A DNA stretch of 64,000 bases, from assembly GCA_963734085.1 (NCBI GenBank), contig CAVTFT010000020.1, positions 83,314 to 147,313 of the forward strand. Reading direction: 5' to 3'. This DNA is from CAIWHR01 sp963734085. GTDB taxonomy: Bacteria > Pseudomonadota > Gammaproteobacteria > Burkholderiales > Casimicrobiaceae. The translations under genes and the position numbers were made by a program. Of the stretch, positions 34,511-43,844 are shown piece after piece (position 1 is the first letter of the stretch; each line of letters starts with the position of its first letter). The notes under the pieces are model-generated. The model was not told where the DNA came from. It was given only the letters and a program-made list of their open reading frames with translations, and did not search any database.

Positions 34511-35530
34511 ATGGTCATGAGGGTAGGAGGCACTCGAGCGCCGGTTGACGCTGTGCGCGCAGTTGAGCGCTCAGTCGGTATGCATTCGATCTACCACGTC
34601 CCCAACACTGATGGCAGCGGCACCTTCGCGGCGAAATGGCACCTCGAAGGCGCCCGCGTGGTAACGGGTAATTTGACGCACGCCATCGTCGCCTGCCGTA
34701 CAGCGGGCAGTGCCACTGTCGCGCGCCACACGCGGGGCACCATCGTGCGTCGCCGCCCAACCGTTGGCGCGGTGAGCTATGTGGCTCCGGACACGCCAGC
34801 TCTGTATGTGGGTGATGGGTGCTCCGAGGTCTGTCACATCTACCTGTCGCCGGAGGCGCTGCGACACTTTGCCAGCGACATGGGCCGCGTATCCGTGCCG
34901 AGAATCAACGACCTGTTTGCGGTCGAGGACCCCTGGTTGAAGGGCTACTTCCAGATGCTCATCAGCGAGTTCGAGCGGTTCCCGAAGAGCGGGCAGCGCG
35001 CCGATGCGCTGTTCATCACGCAGGCCGAGCACCTGCTGATCCATCATCTGATGTGCTGGCACTCCGACGTCACCTCGAGGGATCTGGACGCGCTGCAGCG
35101 CCACCCGAGCGCAAACCCTCTGCGCTCTGTTACGCTGAAGCGAGTGCAGGAATACGTCGCCGCGAACCTCGCAGATGACATCGGCTTGCGCGATCTGGCC
35201 ACGATCTCTTGCATGTCGACGGGTCATTTTCTGCGCGCGTTTCGCGCTGCGTCCGGTACGACGCCTTATCACTATGTGCTCGAGCAGCGCCTGCGCAGAG
35301 CATCCTCGCTGCTGCGCACGACGACGTTGCCGATCTCTCGAATTGCCAGGGAGTGCGGCTTCAAGACGGCGTCGCATCTGTCTTCGAAGTTCCGTGCGCG
35401 CGTGGGCGCGACCCCTTCACGATACCGTGCGTGTTCTCAGGAAGAGACCCCGTCGGGCTTCGTCCCGTCGCCACGCCCTGGGGCCTCTGCAAGCGCGATC
35501 GCGCGCGAGCCGTCAGTCTTGAGCGACTAG
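34511..35530 (+). CDS. AraC-family transcriptional regulator
   Basis: A 339-residue regulator. The C-terminal third has the two helix-turn-helix motifs: VQEYVAANLADDIGLRDLA, then MSTGHFLRAFRAASGTTPYHYV and the second helix ISRIARECGFKTASHLSSKF with the R-x-x-x-G-x-T-P-S-R-YR end. The N-terminal part is a cupin-like ligand domain. AGAGGAG lies 12 bases before the ATG at 34511. The NHL-repeat protein encoded downstream on the same strand could be its target, but the gap of about 280 bases makes this only a suggestion. Confidence 0.87.
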   Translation: MVMRVGGTRAPVDAVRAVERSVGMHSIYHVPNTDGSGTFAAKWHLEGARVVTGNLTHAIVACRTAGSATVARHTRGTIVRRRPTVGAVSYVAPDTPALYVGDGCSEVCHIYLSPEALRHFASDMGRVSVPRINDLFAVEDPWLKGYFQMLISEFERFPKSGQRADALFITQAEHLLIHHLMCWHSDVTSRDLDALQRHPSANPLRSVTLKRVQEYVAANLADDIGLRDLATISCMSTGHFLRAFRAASGTTPYHYVLEQRLRRASSLLRTTTLPISRIARECGFKTASHLSSKFRARVGATPSRYRACSQEETPSGFVPSPRPGASASAIAREPSVLSD

Positions 35531-35813
35531 ACGCACCAATCGGTCACGCGTCGCTCTGGCGCCGCATCGGCGTCGACTACGTCACCGGCGGCTTTTCGGA
35601 AATAGAGCGGCGCTTGCAAGAAATTGACAATTTCTCGGTGCCTGCGCAATCGGTCCTGGTCACACGAGGTATCTTCGCGTGGACGTTCCCGTCCCACGCG
35701 CACGACACCACCCTCGAGCGCCCGTGAACGCGGAATCGTCGCAAGGCAAGAGAAAGCCCCAAGCATTGGCTCCGGGCCGCGAAGTTAGCAACGAGCGCAA
35801 CGAGGAGATCGCG

Positions 35814-37085
35814 ATGAAATCCAAACCCCTGATCTATGCGGGAAGCATTGTGCTGGCGTTTGCCACCGCCTTGGGTCTGTCCACCTCCGTCACCCAGGCC
35901 GACCCGAATAAGACGCCCAAGGTGCCGGTATTGCAGGTCGATCCAGACTGGCCAAAGATGCCACTACCGGTCGCGGGCGATTTCGGAACCCCGTTAGCTG
36001 TAAGCACCGCCACGGGCAAGCCCAAGCCCTGGGTTACCGGCGAAGTCGCGGGAACGTGCGTCGACTCGCAGGACAACGTGTTCACCGTCAACCGCGGCAA
36101 CCTGATCGCACCCGAAACGGTGGAAGCCGTTTCGTCGCCAACCGTGATCGAGTTCGGCCCGGCCGGCAACGTCGTCGCGGCGTGGAACACCACCGCTACT
36201 CAGGCACAAATTCATGGCTGCTTCGTCGACTATCAGGACAATATCTGGATCGCCGGCAACGGGGATGGCATCGTGCAGAAATATTCGCACAATGGTTCGA
36301 CGCTGTTGCTGCAGATCGGCACCAAGGGCGTGTGCGACAACCCGCCGGCGAACACCTGCGGCAACTCGGGCGGCAATCCCCTGGCGAATATGAGTCAAAC
36401 GCTGCTGAACGAGCCTGCCAACGTCTGGGTCGATCCGAATCGGGATCCCGTAACCCACCAACGCGGTAGTGTCTACATCGCCGACGGCTACGGCAACCAT
36501 CGCGTTGTGGTTTTCGATGCGTCCGGCAACTACCTGAGGCAATGGGGCTACGTCGCGGGAGCCGTCAACAATCCGCAGACTGATTCCCCCGGGGGCTTCG
36601 CCTCGGGCGACGGCGGCCATCCGCACTGCGTCGTCGGCGGCAACGATGGGCTGATGTACGTCTGCGATCGCGCGGATGACCGGATCGAGGTCTTCACGAA
36701 AACCGGCTCGCTCGTGCGCATCATCAACGTCGTTCCCGGCACGGGCCAGACGCTTGGAATCGGCGGCGTAGCGGGACTGGGCACGGCCGGCTCGGCATGG
36801 GATCTCCGCTTCACGAACGACCCCATGCAAACGTACATGTTCGAGATCGACGGCGGAAACGAGATCATGCACACGATGGACCGCGCGTTCGGCTCGATCG
36901 TCGCGAACCTCGGCCAGCCGGGCCATCAAGCCGGCCAGTTCACGTACCTGCACAGCAACACCGTCGACTCGAAAGGCAACGTCTACACTGGCGAGACGAT
37001 CAACGGGCGTCGGATCCAGAAGTTCGTGCACGTCGAGTGCAACAACGGCAACGGGAAGGGAAACGGCAACGGCAATTGCAGTTGA
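35814..37085 (+). CDS. Secreted NHL-repeat protein
   Basis: A 423-residue protein with a signal peptide (IVLAFATALGLSTSVTQA). NHL-type beta-propeller blades are seen, for example GSVYIADGYGNHRVVVFDASG, LMYVCDRADDRIEVF and STVDSKGNVYTGE. The start follows GAGGAG. The end is a low-complexity NNGNGKGNGNGNCS tail. Such propellers bind peptides or carbohydrates, or form oxidoreductase-like lyases in some families; the function here is not clear. A very stable hairpin follows the stop codon. Confidence 0.85.
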   Translation: MKSKPLIYAGSIVLAFATALGLSTSVTQADPNKTPKVPVLQVDPDWPKMPLPVAGDFGTPLAVSTATGKPKPWVTGEVAGTCVDSQDNVFTVNRGNLIAPETVEAVSSPTVIEFGPAGNVVAAWNTTATQAQIHGCFVDYQDNIWIAGNGDGIVQKYSHNGSTLLLQIGTKGVCDNPPANTCGNSGGNPLANMSQTLLNEPANVWVDPNRDPVTHQRGSVYIADGYGNHRVVVFDASGNYLRQWGYVAGAVNNPQTDSPGGFASGDGGHPHCVVGGNDGLMYVCDRADDRIEVFTKTGSLVRIINVVPGTGQTLGIGGVAGLGTAGSAWDLRFTNDPMQTYMFEIDGGNEIMHTMDRAFGSIVANLGQPGHQAGQFTYLHSNTVDSKGNVYTGETINGRRIQKFVHVECNNGNGKGNGNGNCS

Positions 37086-37140
37086 CGCTGAGTCGACCGG
37101 ACGCCTTCGCATCCGACTGCTCAACGCGTGAAATTGCACA

Positions 37141-37176
37141 CCCGCGCCGGCCGGCGTCGTCGCCGGCCGGCGCGGG
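37141..37176. terminator. 16-bp perfect hairpin after the NHL gene
   Basis: Arms at 37141-37156 and 37161-37176 are perfect reverse complements (CCCGCGCCGGCCGGCG and its partner) around loop TCGT. No U-tract follows. It lies 56 bases after the stop codon and before the HupE-like gene, so it may protect the mRNA 3' end or block read-through. Confidence 0.7.
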
Positions 37177-37215
37177 CTAGCGTTATCGGTTCGATTCGCC
37201 CTCGCCGGCGGTGAG

Positions 37216-38548
37216 ATGAAGTTCTTCCGTTTGCACCTTGCGGTGTGGTCATTGGTTGCCTGTGCTGCTGCAGGTACACAGGTGGCGCGCGCGCACGAGT
37301 TCAAGCTCGACGCAGTCATCAATGCGTTCGTCAAGGTCGAGCCCGACGAGGCACAGCTCGTCGTCCGCGCCCCGCTCTATCTCTTCAAGTCGGTCAAGTT
37401 TCCGGTCAACAACGTTCAAATCGACGTCGACAAGTCGATACCCGCGCTCGAGCAAGCGATAGCCGCCTACGAGCAAAGCCTGACGCTCTTCGAAAATGGC
37501 AGGCCGCTCACGGCGTCGCGCGCGATCGCGCGATTGTCGCTGCCCTCCGATCGCTCTTTCGAGACCTACGAAGAGGCGTCAAACCACGTTGCCCAGCCGC
37601 TCGAACGCGGTACGGGCATCTACATCGATCAGGGATACGTGGATGCCCGGATCACTTATCCGATTGGCTCTCCGGACTCGGAGTTCGCCATCCGCACCAC
37701 CGCAGGTCCGGAGCTCGGGGATTACCTCAAGCTCGCCCTGCGCTACCTGCCCCTCGGGGCCGACAGCCGAGCGATGGTCATCACCAGCCTCTCGGGCACG
37801 GTCGCGCTCAACCCCGCTTGGTGGCGTGCCGCGGCGACGTTCACCGGGACTCGGCGTCGAGCACATCCTGACCGGCTACGATCATCTGCTCTTTCTGCTC
37901 TGTCTTGTGATTCCGCTGCGCGGCTGGCGCAAAATACTGTCGGTCATCACCGTCTTCACGGTCGCGCATTCGTTCACGCTGCTCGGCACGGCTTTCAATC
38001 TCGCCCCGTCGGGCGCATGGTTCCCGCCATTCGTCGAGACGGCGATCGCCGCGTCGATCGTCTACATGGCGCTCGAGGACATCATGGGCGTCAACCTCGA
38101 GCGGCGAATCTTGATCACGGGCCTGTTCGGCCTCGTGCACGGCTTCGGCTTCTCGTACGGCCTGCAGGAGAATTTCCAGTTCGCCGGAACTCACCTGCTC
38201 GTTTCGCTCTTCGCTTTCAATATCGGCATCGAGCTCGGGCAGATCCTGGTCCTCGCCGTCATGCTGCCGGCGCTCGCCTTCGTGCGGCGCTATGTGCTGC
38301 CGGGCAAGGTCGGCATGATCATCCTCTCGGCGATTGCTGCCGACACCGGCTGGCACTGGATGATCGACCGCGCGGGGGCGCTGTGGGCGACGCGGTGGCC
38401 GCAACCGACCATGGCGGGCCTCGCGATCCTCGCGGTCTGGATCGCCGGCATTCTCCTGGCCGCCGGCAGTATCAGCATCGTCGCCAAGCGGCTGAAGGTG
38501 GCGGAAGGCGCCGGAGTGCCGATGCAACAGAGAGGCTTGGCGGACTGA
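37216..38548 (+). pseudogene. HupE/UreJ-family membrane protein, frameshifted
   Basis: From 37216 a signal peptide and an extracytoplasmic N-terminal domain run to about 37848 (...TVALNPAWWRAAATF). The next base shift gives GLGVEHILTGYDHLLFLLCL, the conserved HupE/UreJ_2 start of six membrane helices, which continue with HSFTLLGTAFNL and GLVHGFGFSYGL to the stop at 38548. A single extra or missing base thus splits one gene of about 443 residues. Members are thought to be nickel or cobalt permeases or hydrogenase/urease accessories. A sequencing error is possible. Confidence 0.75.
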
Positions 38549-38637
38549 GTGCCAAGGCCGCTGCGTCAGGCCAATTCCACGACAATCGTCCGCTTCGAAC
38601 GGGCGCGACCGTCTGCTTCACGCCCTGAGGTAGTCCG

Positions 38638-39909
38638 TCAAGCGTTTTGCGCGGTTGGATGAAGCGGTTTGAGCAAGGGGGAGCCGCGCTGCCGCAACGC
38701 GTTGAGATAGGTTGATTCGTCGTAGGGTGTGCGGGCTTGCCAGCAGCGGTAGAGAATGCGGATCCATTTGAAGGCCAGCGCGCGTACCGCCGCTTGATGG
38801 GAACTGCCCTTGTCGCGTTGCTGCCGATAGTAGACGCCGGCCCAGAAGGACTTGTTGATCGTCTGGCCCGCCCATTCCACAAAGGTCTGTCGGACAAATT
38901 TCGGGCACTGCCATCGCCAGTGCACCCAGTGCTTCTTGCCGCTGCGTTCGGTGACAGGTGCAATGCCGGAATACTTCTGGAGTTCATCGGCGCTCATGAA
39001 ACGCTCGCGTTGTTCGCCAAAGGCGGCGAGCAGACGTGGCGCCAGGTGGGGACCGGCGCCCGGTAACGGGCTGAATAGGGTGTAGTCCGGAAGGGTGGCG
39101 GCCACGGCGGCGATCTGTCGGTCAAAGCGATCGATGGCGTGGAGGGTGACGCGCAGTTGCTCGACCAGCACCAACACCTGCAACCGATACGGCGCTATCA
39201 CCCCTGGGTCATCCGTAAGCGGCCTGGCCGTCCGGATCGAGTCAAGGCGGGCGTCGATGACCTTAGGCCGCCGCCCGTTGTGGGCGTAGAAGAATGCCGT
39301 CAAGCTGGCTTTGCGGGCGCGCTTGACCTGAGCGAGGGTTGGCCAGCGAGTCAGGAAGTCGCAGAACAGGATCGTATCGCGCTGCTCGAACCAGTCTAGC
39401 GCTTGCGGATAGTATTGCTTGAGGGCATTGCCCAAGCGGTTGGTAACCCGGGTCTTGTCATCGACCAGCTCGCGTCGCTGCTCGGTCAGGCTGAGCAGCG
39501 TGCGCATCGCCACGCTTTGCGGCTTGAGCGGGGTGAATCGCTCTGGGTGGCGGAGCAGCAGATCGAGCGCCAGTTCGGCATCGGTAGGATCGTCCTTAGC
39601 GCCACTGGGCTTGAACGCTTCGCGGTACCTGGCCAGGGTCGCAGGATTGATCGGGAAGAGCACGAAGAAGTCATACTTCTGCAGCGCATAGACGAGCGGT
39701 CCCTTGGCCAATTCCAGCGCCACGGCAATGGGACCACCGAAGCGTTGATGCAACGACTTCGCCCATTGATCAATGCTGCCCACCTGATGGGCAATGCGGT
39801 CGAACTCACGCTGCTTACTGTCTGCGGCCTGGAGGCAAACATCGTGCTTTGCGTCCGCCCAATCGATGCCGATATGGGCGGTGAAAGGACGATCGGATAG
39901 AGGCTTCAC
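38638..39909 (-). CDS. IS110-family transposase (DEDD recombinase)
   Basis: A 423-residue recombinase. The RuvC-like N-terminal domain has HIGIDWADAKHDVCL and GAKDDPTDAELALDLLL with its acidic residues; the C-terminal transposase_20 domain has FSPLPGAGPHLAPRLLAAFG, KYSGIAPVTERSGKK and a Ser-containing INKSFWAGVYY. The GTG at 39909 follows GGAGGTGCCGC; open sequence upstream runs through the leader. It is unrelated in detail to the IS1111-type transposase at 13565. Confidence 0.9.
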   Translation of the reverse strand: MKPLSDRPFTAHIGIDWADAKHDVCLQAADSKQREFDRIAHQVGSIDQWAKSLHQRFGGPIAVALELAKGPLVYALQKYDFFVLFPINPATLARYREAFKPSGAKDDPTDAELALDLLLRHPERFTPLKPQSVAMRTLLSLTEQRRELVDDKTRVTNRLGNALKQYYPQALDWFEQRDTILFCDFLTRWPTLAQVKRARKASLTAFFYAHNGRRPKVIDARLDSIRTARPLTDDPGVIAPYRLQVLVLVEQLRVTLHAIDRFDRQIAAVAATLPDYTLFSPLPGAGPHLAPRLLAAFGEQRERFMSADELQKYSGIAPVTERSGKKHWVHWRWQCPKFVRQTFVEWAGQTINKSFWAGVYYRQQRDKGSSHQAAVRALAFKWIRILYRCWQARTPYDESTYLNALRQRGSPLLKPLHPTAQNA

Positions 39910-39914
39910 GCGGC

Positions 39915-40160
39915 ACCTCCTGCAGTGATAGATTGGCGACCAGGCACATGCGAGCTTGCGTTCTACGAAGGCAATATAGTGAGCCGGTGCGACGGCGAAC
40001 CCTGAGTATTCGTTGACGAACGCAGGCGCACCCGCGGACTCGAAGCTAAAGCCGTAAACGTCGAACGATTGGGTCGACTTATTCGTAGTCCGCGGGCGCA
40101 TGTCCCGCCTTCACTGGCAGCTACCTGCCAGCCGTGACCAGTATCACGGAAAGCGGGACG
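39915..40160 (-). ncRNA. Candidate bridge RNA of the IS110 element
   Basis: Upstream of the transposase the minus strand folds by eye into consecutive hairpins. (1) GTCCCGCTTTC pairs with GAAGGCGGGAC (40102-40157), enclosing CTGGCAG/CTGCCAG and GTGA/TCAC. (2) GCGCCCGCGGACT pairs with AGTCCGCGGGTGCGC (about 40028-40100), enclosing GTCGA...TCGAC in a large loop. (3) TGCGTTC pairs with GAACGCA (about 39956-40026), with a large internal loop. This matches the layout of IS110 guide (bridge) RNAs, a 5' hairpin then target and donor loops upstream of the recombinase. Confidence 0.45.
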
Positions 40161-40766
40161 GAGTATCTATAAAGGGGTCGATACCACCAGCTCGGTCCAC
40201 CGCCGGCAATGGCTACAATCCGCGTGTTGCAGACGCTCAAACGGACCATCGCGAAGACCGCTCATGGCGTGCGCCGTGATAAGGCGGCGCTTTTCCAGTG
40301 GGTGAGAGCCCCACCCGGCGAATGCTCCAGCCGGAAGCAACCGGAGCAGTCATGGAGGTAACAAAGTGACTGAAAGCCTTCGGTAAAGCGGGTCACGATA
40401 TACGGTGACAGCGCGAGTGTGCAGGCCGTAACGCGAGTGAACGCCGAGCAAACCTCGAAAAGGTCGATGCGCAGGCCGACCCGACAGCCATATCGGGGAA
40501 GGCTGACACCACTGAACGGATGAGCAAAGCGGTACCGCCAGTGGCTGCGCCGGGGCAGTGGCGACAGCATGTACACAAGGAAAGCGCAGGCAACACGGGA
40601 AGCTCCAAGGCGTGGTCGGGGACGACCAACCGGACGCCGGTGACGGACAGGCCGGGCGCCGTGGAGTGGCGGAGAGGTTCGTAGTACCGCTGAAGCCGGG
40701 TAATGCCGGTGGAGGGAAGGGACCTCAGTTCAAGACGAACGCAACACGTAGCGAGGGACGCGGAGA

Positions 40767-42098
40767 TTGGGCAACCTAGCAACTCCGGAAAGTGTTCAGA
40801 AGCTGCAGACGGCGTTACACGCGAAAGCGAAGTCAGCGCCGAGTTACCGCTTCTACGCGCTGTACGACAAGATCAGCCGCGATGACATCCTGGCCCATGC
40901 CTGGGCCCAATGCCGCTCGAACAAGGGCGCACCGGGCGTGGACGGGAAAGACTTTGCGGACATCGAAGCGTACGGCGTGCAGCGGTGGCTCGGTGAACTG
41001 GCGCAAGCACTCAGAGAGGAGAGCTACCGACCGGACCCCATCAGACGAGTGTTTATCCCGAAGGCCAACGGCAAACTCAGGCCGCTGGGCATCTCGACCC
41101 TGCGTGATCGGGTGTGCATGACAGCAGCGATGCTGGTGCTCGAACCGATCTTCGAAGCCGACCTTCCGCCAGAGCAGTACGCCTACCGGCCGGGCCGCAA
41201 CGCCCAGCAGGCGGCGATGGACGTGAAGGACACGCTGTTCTACGGCCATCCGGAAGTCGTGGACGCCGACCTCGCGGACTATTTTGGGTCCATTCCACAT
41301 GCCGAACTGATGCGCTCGCTCGCGCGACGCATTGTGGATCGGCGGGTGCTGCATCTGATCAAGATGTGGCTGGAATGCGCCGTGGAAGAGACCGATGACC
41401 GAGGCCGGAAGACGCGAAGCACGGCGGCCAAGGACAGCGGGCGCGGCATCCCGCAAGGTTCACCGCTCTCACCGTTGCTGGCGAATCTATACATGCGCCG
41501 CTTCGTGTTGGGGTGGAAGAAGCTCGGGTTGGAGAAGAGCCTTGGTACTCGCATCGTGACCTACGCCGACGATCTCGTGATCCTGTGCCGGAAGGGCAAA
41601 GCCGAAGAAGCCTTGCAACAACTGCGCGCGCTCATGGGCAAACTGAAGCTGACGGTGAACGAAGAGAAGACACGAATCTGCAAGGTTCCGGAAGATGAGT
41701 TCGACTTCCTGGGCTACACGTTCGGGCGGATGTATATGCGAACGACGGGCAAAGCCCACTTGGGCCTACGACCGTCGAAGAAGAGCATCCGGCGCATGGT
41801 CGAGAAGATCCATGCGCTGACGGCAACGTCGACGACGTGGCAAGAGACCACGGAGCTGGTGAGTCAATTGAACCGCACGCTGCGCGGCTGGGCGAACTAC
41901 TTCCAAGTAGGCACCGTCAGCCGCGCATACCGGGCGCTCGACACTTACACGGCGACGCGGTTGCGCCGGTGGTTGCGCCACAAGCACAAGGTCAGGCGAC
42001 GCAAGGGCGGGACGTATCCACTCTCGCACCTCTACGGGTACTTCGGTCTCGTGCGCCTGACTCGGTTTGGGCACGACGTGGCATGGGTAAAGGCGTGA
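40767..42098 (+). CDS. ltrA: Group II intron reverse transcriptase/maturase
   Basis: A 443-residue protein. RT blocks are seen as KGAPGVDGKDF, RPLGISTLRDRV, EQYAYRPGRNAQQA, DADLADYFGSIPH, GIPQGSPLSPLLANLYM and the catalytic TYADDLVIL; the maturase X domain follows with LNRTLRGWANYF and a basic C-terminal KHKVRRRKGG. There is no HNH endonuclease domain, so it belongs to an endonuclease-less class. It assists intron splicing and retrohoming. Length and motifs look complete. Confidence 0.93.
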   Translation: MGNLATPESVQKLQTALHAKAKSAPSYRFYALYDKISRDDILAHAWAQCRSNKGAPGVDGKDFADIEAYGVQRWLGELAQALREESYRPDPIRRVFIPKANGKLRPLGISTLRDRVCMTAAMLVLEPIFEADLPPEQYAYRPGRNAQQAAMDVKDTLFYGHPEVVDADLADYFGSIPHAELMRSLARRIVDRRVLHLIKMWLECAVEETDDRGRKTRSTAAKDSGRGIPQGSPLSPLLANLYMRRFVLGWKKLGLEKSLGTRIVTYADDLVILCRKGKAEEALQQLRALMGKLKLTVNEEKTRICKVPEDEFDFLGYTFGRMYMRTTGKAHLGLRPSKKSIRRMVEKIHALTATSTTWQETTELVSQLNRTLRGWANYFQVGTVSRAYRALDTYTATRLRRWLRHKHKVRRRKGGTYPLSHLYGYFGLVRLTRFGHDVAWVKA

Positions 42099-42110
42099 AG
42101 TCTTGTCCGA

Positions 42111-42143
42111 GAGCCGGATGCGGGAGATCTGCACGTCCGGTTC
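42111..42143 (+). ncRNA. Group II intron domain V
   Basis: GAGCCGGATGCGG, loop GAGA-like, TCTGCACGTCCGGTTC: a 33-nt hairpin with the catalytic AGC triad (bases 42112-42114) and a paired lower stem GAGCCGGA/TCCGGTTC. Confidence 0.75.
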
Positions 42144-42340
42144 GACGAGCGGGATGTGGAAACGGGGTTATGGCACGGCTACGTGGGCACCGTCAGACGA
42201 AAGGGACGGCAACAGACAAGCCAAACCTAATGCTACCGCGCCACATCTCGACTCTACCGATCTCGGTCTCTCCAGGCAATGACAATCTGGCAGGAGGCGA
42301 CAATTCGGCGCGCGTTCGCGAGAGCAATGTTGTCTGCGGG

Positions 42341-42694
42341 CTACGTGCGGGTGATGGCGGGGCCTGCGTTCGGCAGCGGAATGGCCAAGAAAGGCCTGCT
42401 CGCCAGCTTGACGCAGCAGCGACGTAGCCCGCGCGCTATTTCAGACAGGCACGCGCAGGCATCGCCGCAAGTACAGCTCCACCAGTTTCTTTTCGCAGAG
42501 GTGGTCAAGGAGAACATCCCGGCGGTTGGTGCCAACGCGTAATGGCGAACCTGGGCAAAGCCTTCGCTGACGAAGCGGTGCGAAAGCCATAGCAACAGCG
42601 CGAAGAGCGTTGCACCTGGCGGCAACGCCTCTACGACGAACCACGGGGCAACCTCGCGCAAGCCGCGCCACCACTGCACTGCTGTCTCCATCAT
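42341..42694 (-). CDS. Hypothetical protein with hydrophobic N-terminal helix
   Basis: A 117-residue protein, MMETAVQWWRGLREVAPWF..., with a likely helix at GATLFALLLWL, a middle VRHYALAPTAGMFSLTTSAK and a Cys-rich stretch WWSCTCGDACACL. AAGGAGAA lies just before the ATG. A similar Cys-rich small protein near metal-responsive regulators is familiar to me, but not named. The C-terminal part may be frameshifted, because the alternative frame also looks protein-like (DHLCEKKLVELYLRRCL). Confidence 0.5.
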   Translation of the reverse strand: MMETAVQWWRGLREVAPWFVVEALPPGATLFALLLWLSHRFVSEGFAQVRHYALAPTAGMFSLTTSAKRNWWSCTCGDACACLSEIARGLRRCCVKLASRPFLAIPLPNAGPAITRT

Positions 42695-42831
42695 TTCTCC
42701 TTCGTCATCCGATCGTTTCGCCCACCGGCTCCCACGAACGCGACTGTCAAGCTTCCCACGATGGGAAGGTCAAGGCCCGGGAGCGGGCAACGCCACGAGC
42801 ACTGAGGGGAAAGCCGGAAGTCGTGCCAAGT

Positions 42832-43134
42832 TCAGTGATGTGCGGCAAGTGCTTGTTTTGCCAAACCTTCCAGAATGGGGCAATGCGGGCGGTGGTCGCC
42901 GGCACAGCGGTCAGCCAGCGTTTTGAGCGCCCGCTTCATCTGTTCGAGTTCCTGAATCTTGCGGTCGAGCTCGGCGATGTGTCGCGATGTCAACTCCTTG
43001 ACCGCCTTGCTCGGGCGACGGCGGTTGTGCCAGAGACTCAGAAGCGCACCGATTTCCTTGATGGAAAAGCCGTGATCGCGGGCTTGCCGCACGAAGCGCA
43101 ACGAGTGCACGTCGGCGTCGGTGTACCGGCGGCA
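42832..43134 (-). pseudogene. MerR-family (CueR-like) regulator lacking its N-terminus
   Basis: The frame RRYTDADVHSLRFVRQARDH, then GFSIKEIGALLSLW and the coiled dimer helix (ELDRKIQELEQMKRALKTLA), ends in the metal loop CAGDHRPHCPIL of CueR-type copper/silver/gold sensors. The first 35-40 residues, which hold the initial helix of the DNA-binding domain and the start codon, are missing upstream of about 43134. There the sequence changes to unrelated DNA, so the gene is truncated by a rearrangement. Confidence 0.7.
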
Positions 43135-43235
43135 CAGATCATGTCGACATTGGCAAAGGCAATGTCCCCATGGGGACCCTCTGCTGTTGTGCTATTGTTC
43201 CGCCTCGCCGTTTAAGCGACTGAAAGGAGGAGGGG

Positions 43236-43691
43236 ATGAGAACGGGAGTGGCGAAAGGATTACTGGTGTTGATGTTCTGCTTGGCTTCCGCTGCGATGCC
43301 GACGCGCATATTGGCAAGCGAGTTTCCGATGGCTCCCGGGGATTTCTGGGAGGTGACCGGCGTCCACCTCAAGGACGGAGGAGCGCTCGCTTACGCGAAC
43401 TTCCTGGCCACCGAATGGAAAGCCGACCAGGAGTTCGCCAAGTCAAAGGGCTGGATCAAGGGCTACATGGTCCTGAGCAACGCTTACTCGCGCAAGGGCG
43501 AGCCGGATCTCTACCTGATCGTCATCTCGGAGCGCCTCCCGAGCGGGCCCGAGGGAGATAAGCGCGACGACGAGTACACGGCTTGGAAGAAGAAGACCCA
43601 AGCGCAAATGCTGAAGGAGTCGGCCAACCGCCTCGAGATCCGCGAGATCGAAAGCAACATGCTGCTTCAGGAGCTCAAGTTCCGCAAATGA
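43236..43691 (+). CDS. Secreted hypothetical protein
   Basis: A 151-residue protein with a signal peptide (LLVLMFCLASAAMPTRILA) and a mature part with PGDFWEVTGVHLKDGGALAYA, a helical WKADQEFAKSKGW and an EIESNMLLQELKFRK end. GGAGGAGGGG lies immediately before the ATG. No family recognised. It is on the opposite strand to the broken MerR gene. Confidence 0.7.
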   Translation: MRTGVAKGLLVLMFCLASAAMPTRILASEFPMAPGDFWEVTGVHLKDGGALAYANFLATEWKADQEFAKSKGWIKGYMVLSNAYSRKGEPDLYLIVISERLPSGPEGDKRDDEYTAWKKKTQAQMLKESANRLEIREIESNMLLQELKFRK

Positions 43692-43844
43692 AGCGCGCGG
43701 AGCTGAATGGGGCCACGGTAAAGCCGCCGCTCCGCTCCCGAACAAACGCCGGCTATTGAGCGGCTCGTGCGGTGTTGCGGAATGACAGGTTCTGGCCGGT
43801 CAGCGACCGTCGGATTCGGCGGCCGCGACCGGCCCACCGAGCGC

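Larger units (their letters stand above)
38600..40170 (-). mobile_element. IS110-family element (ends approximate)
   Basis: It contains the IS110-type transposase and, upstream of its start, the structured leader described separately. No terminal repeats were found, which is usual for IS110. The limits are estimates from the end of the transposase and the outermost leader hairpin. Confidence 0.5.
40269..42250 (+). mobile_element. Group II intron
   Basis: It begins with the group II start GTGCGCC at 40269, followed by a strongly structured GC-rich leader and a maturase gene in domain IV. Domain V is at 42111-42143. The 3' end is estimated near 42250 and is not fixed. Upstream, the 5' exon reads ATG GCT ACA ATC CGC..., an open 20-codon frame (MATIRVLQTLKRTIAKTAHG) interrupted exactly at 40268, but the matching 3' exon was not recognised. 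Confidence 0.75.

Noticed and set aside
41837..42427. Plus-strand frame at the intron 3' part (GCGRSARPVRRAGCGNG)
   Set aside because: It spans domain V and the intron end; this is a common mis-called frame from intron RNA sequence.
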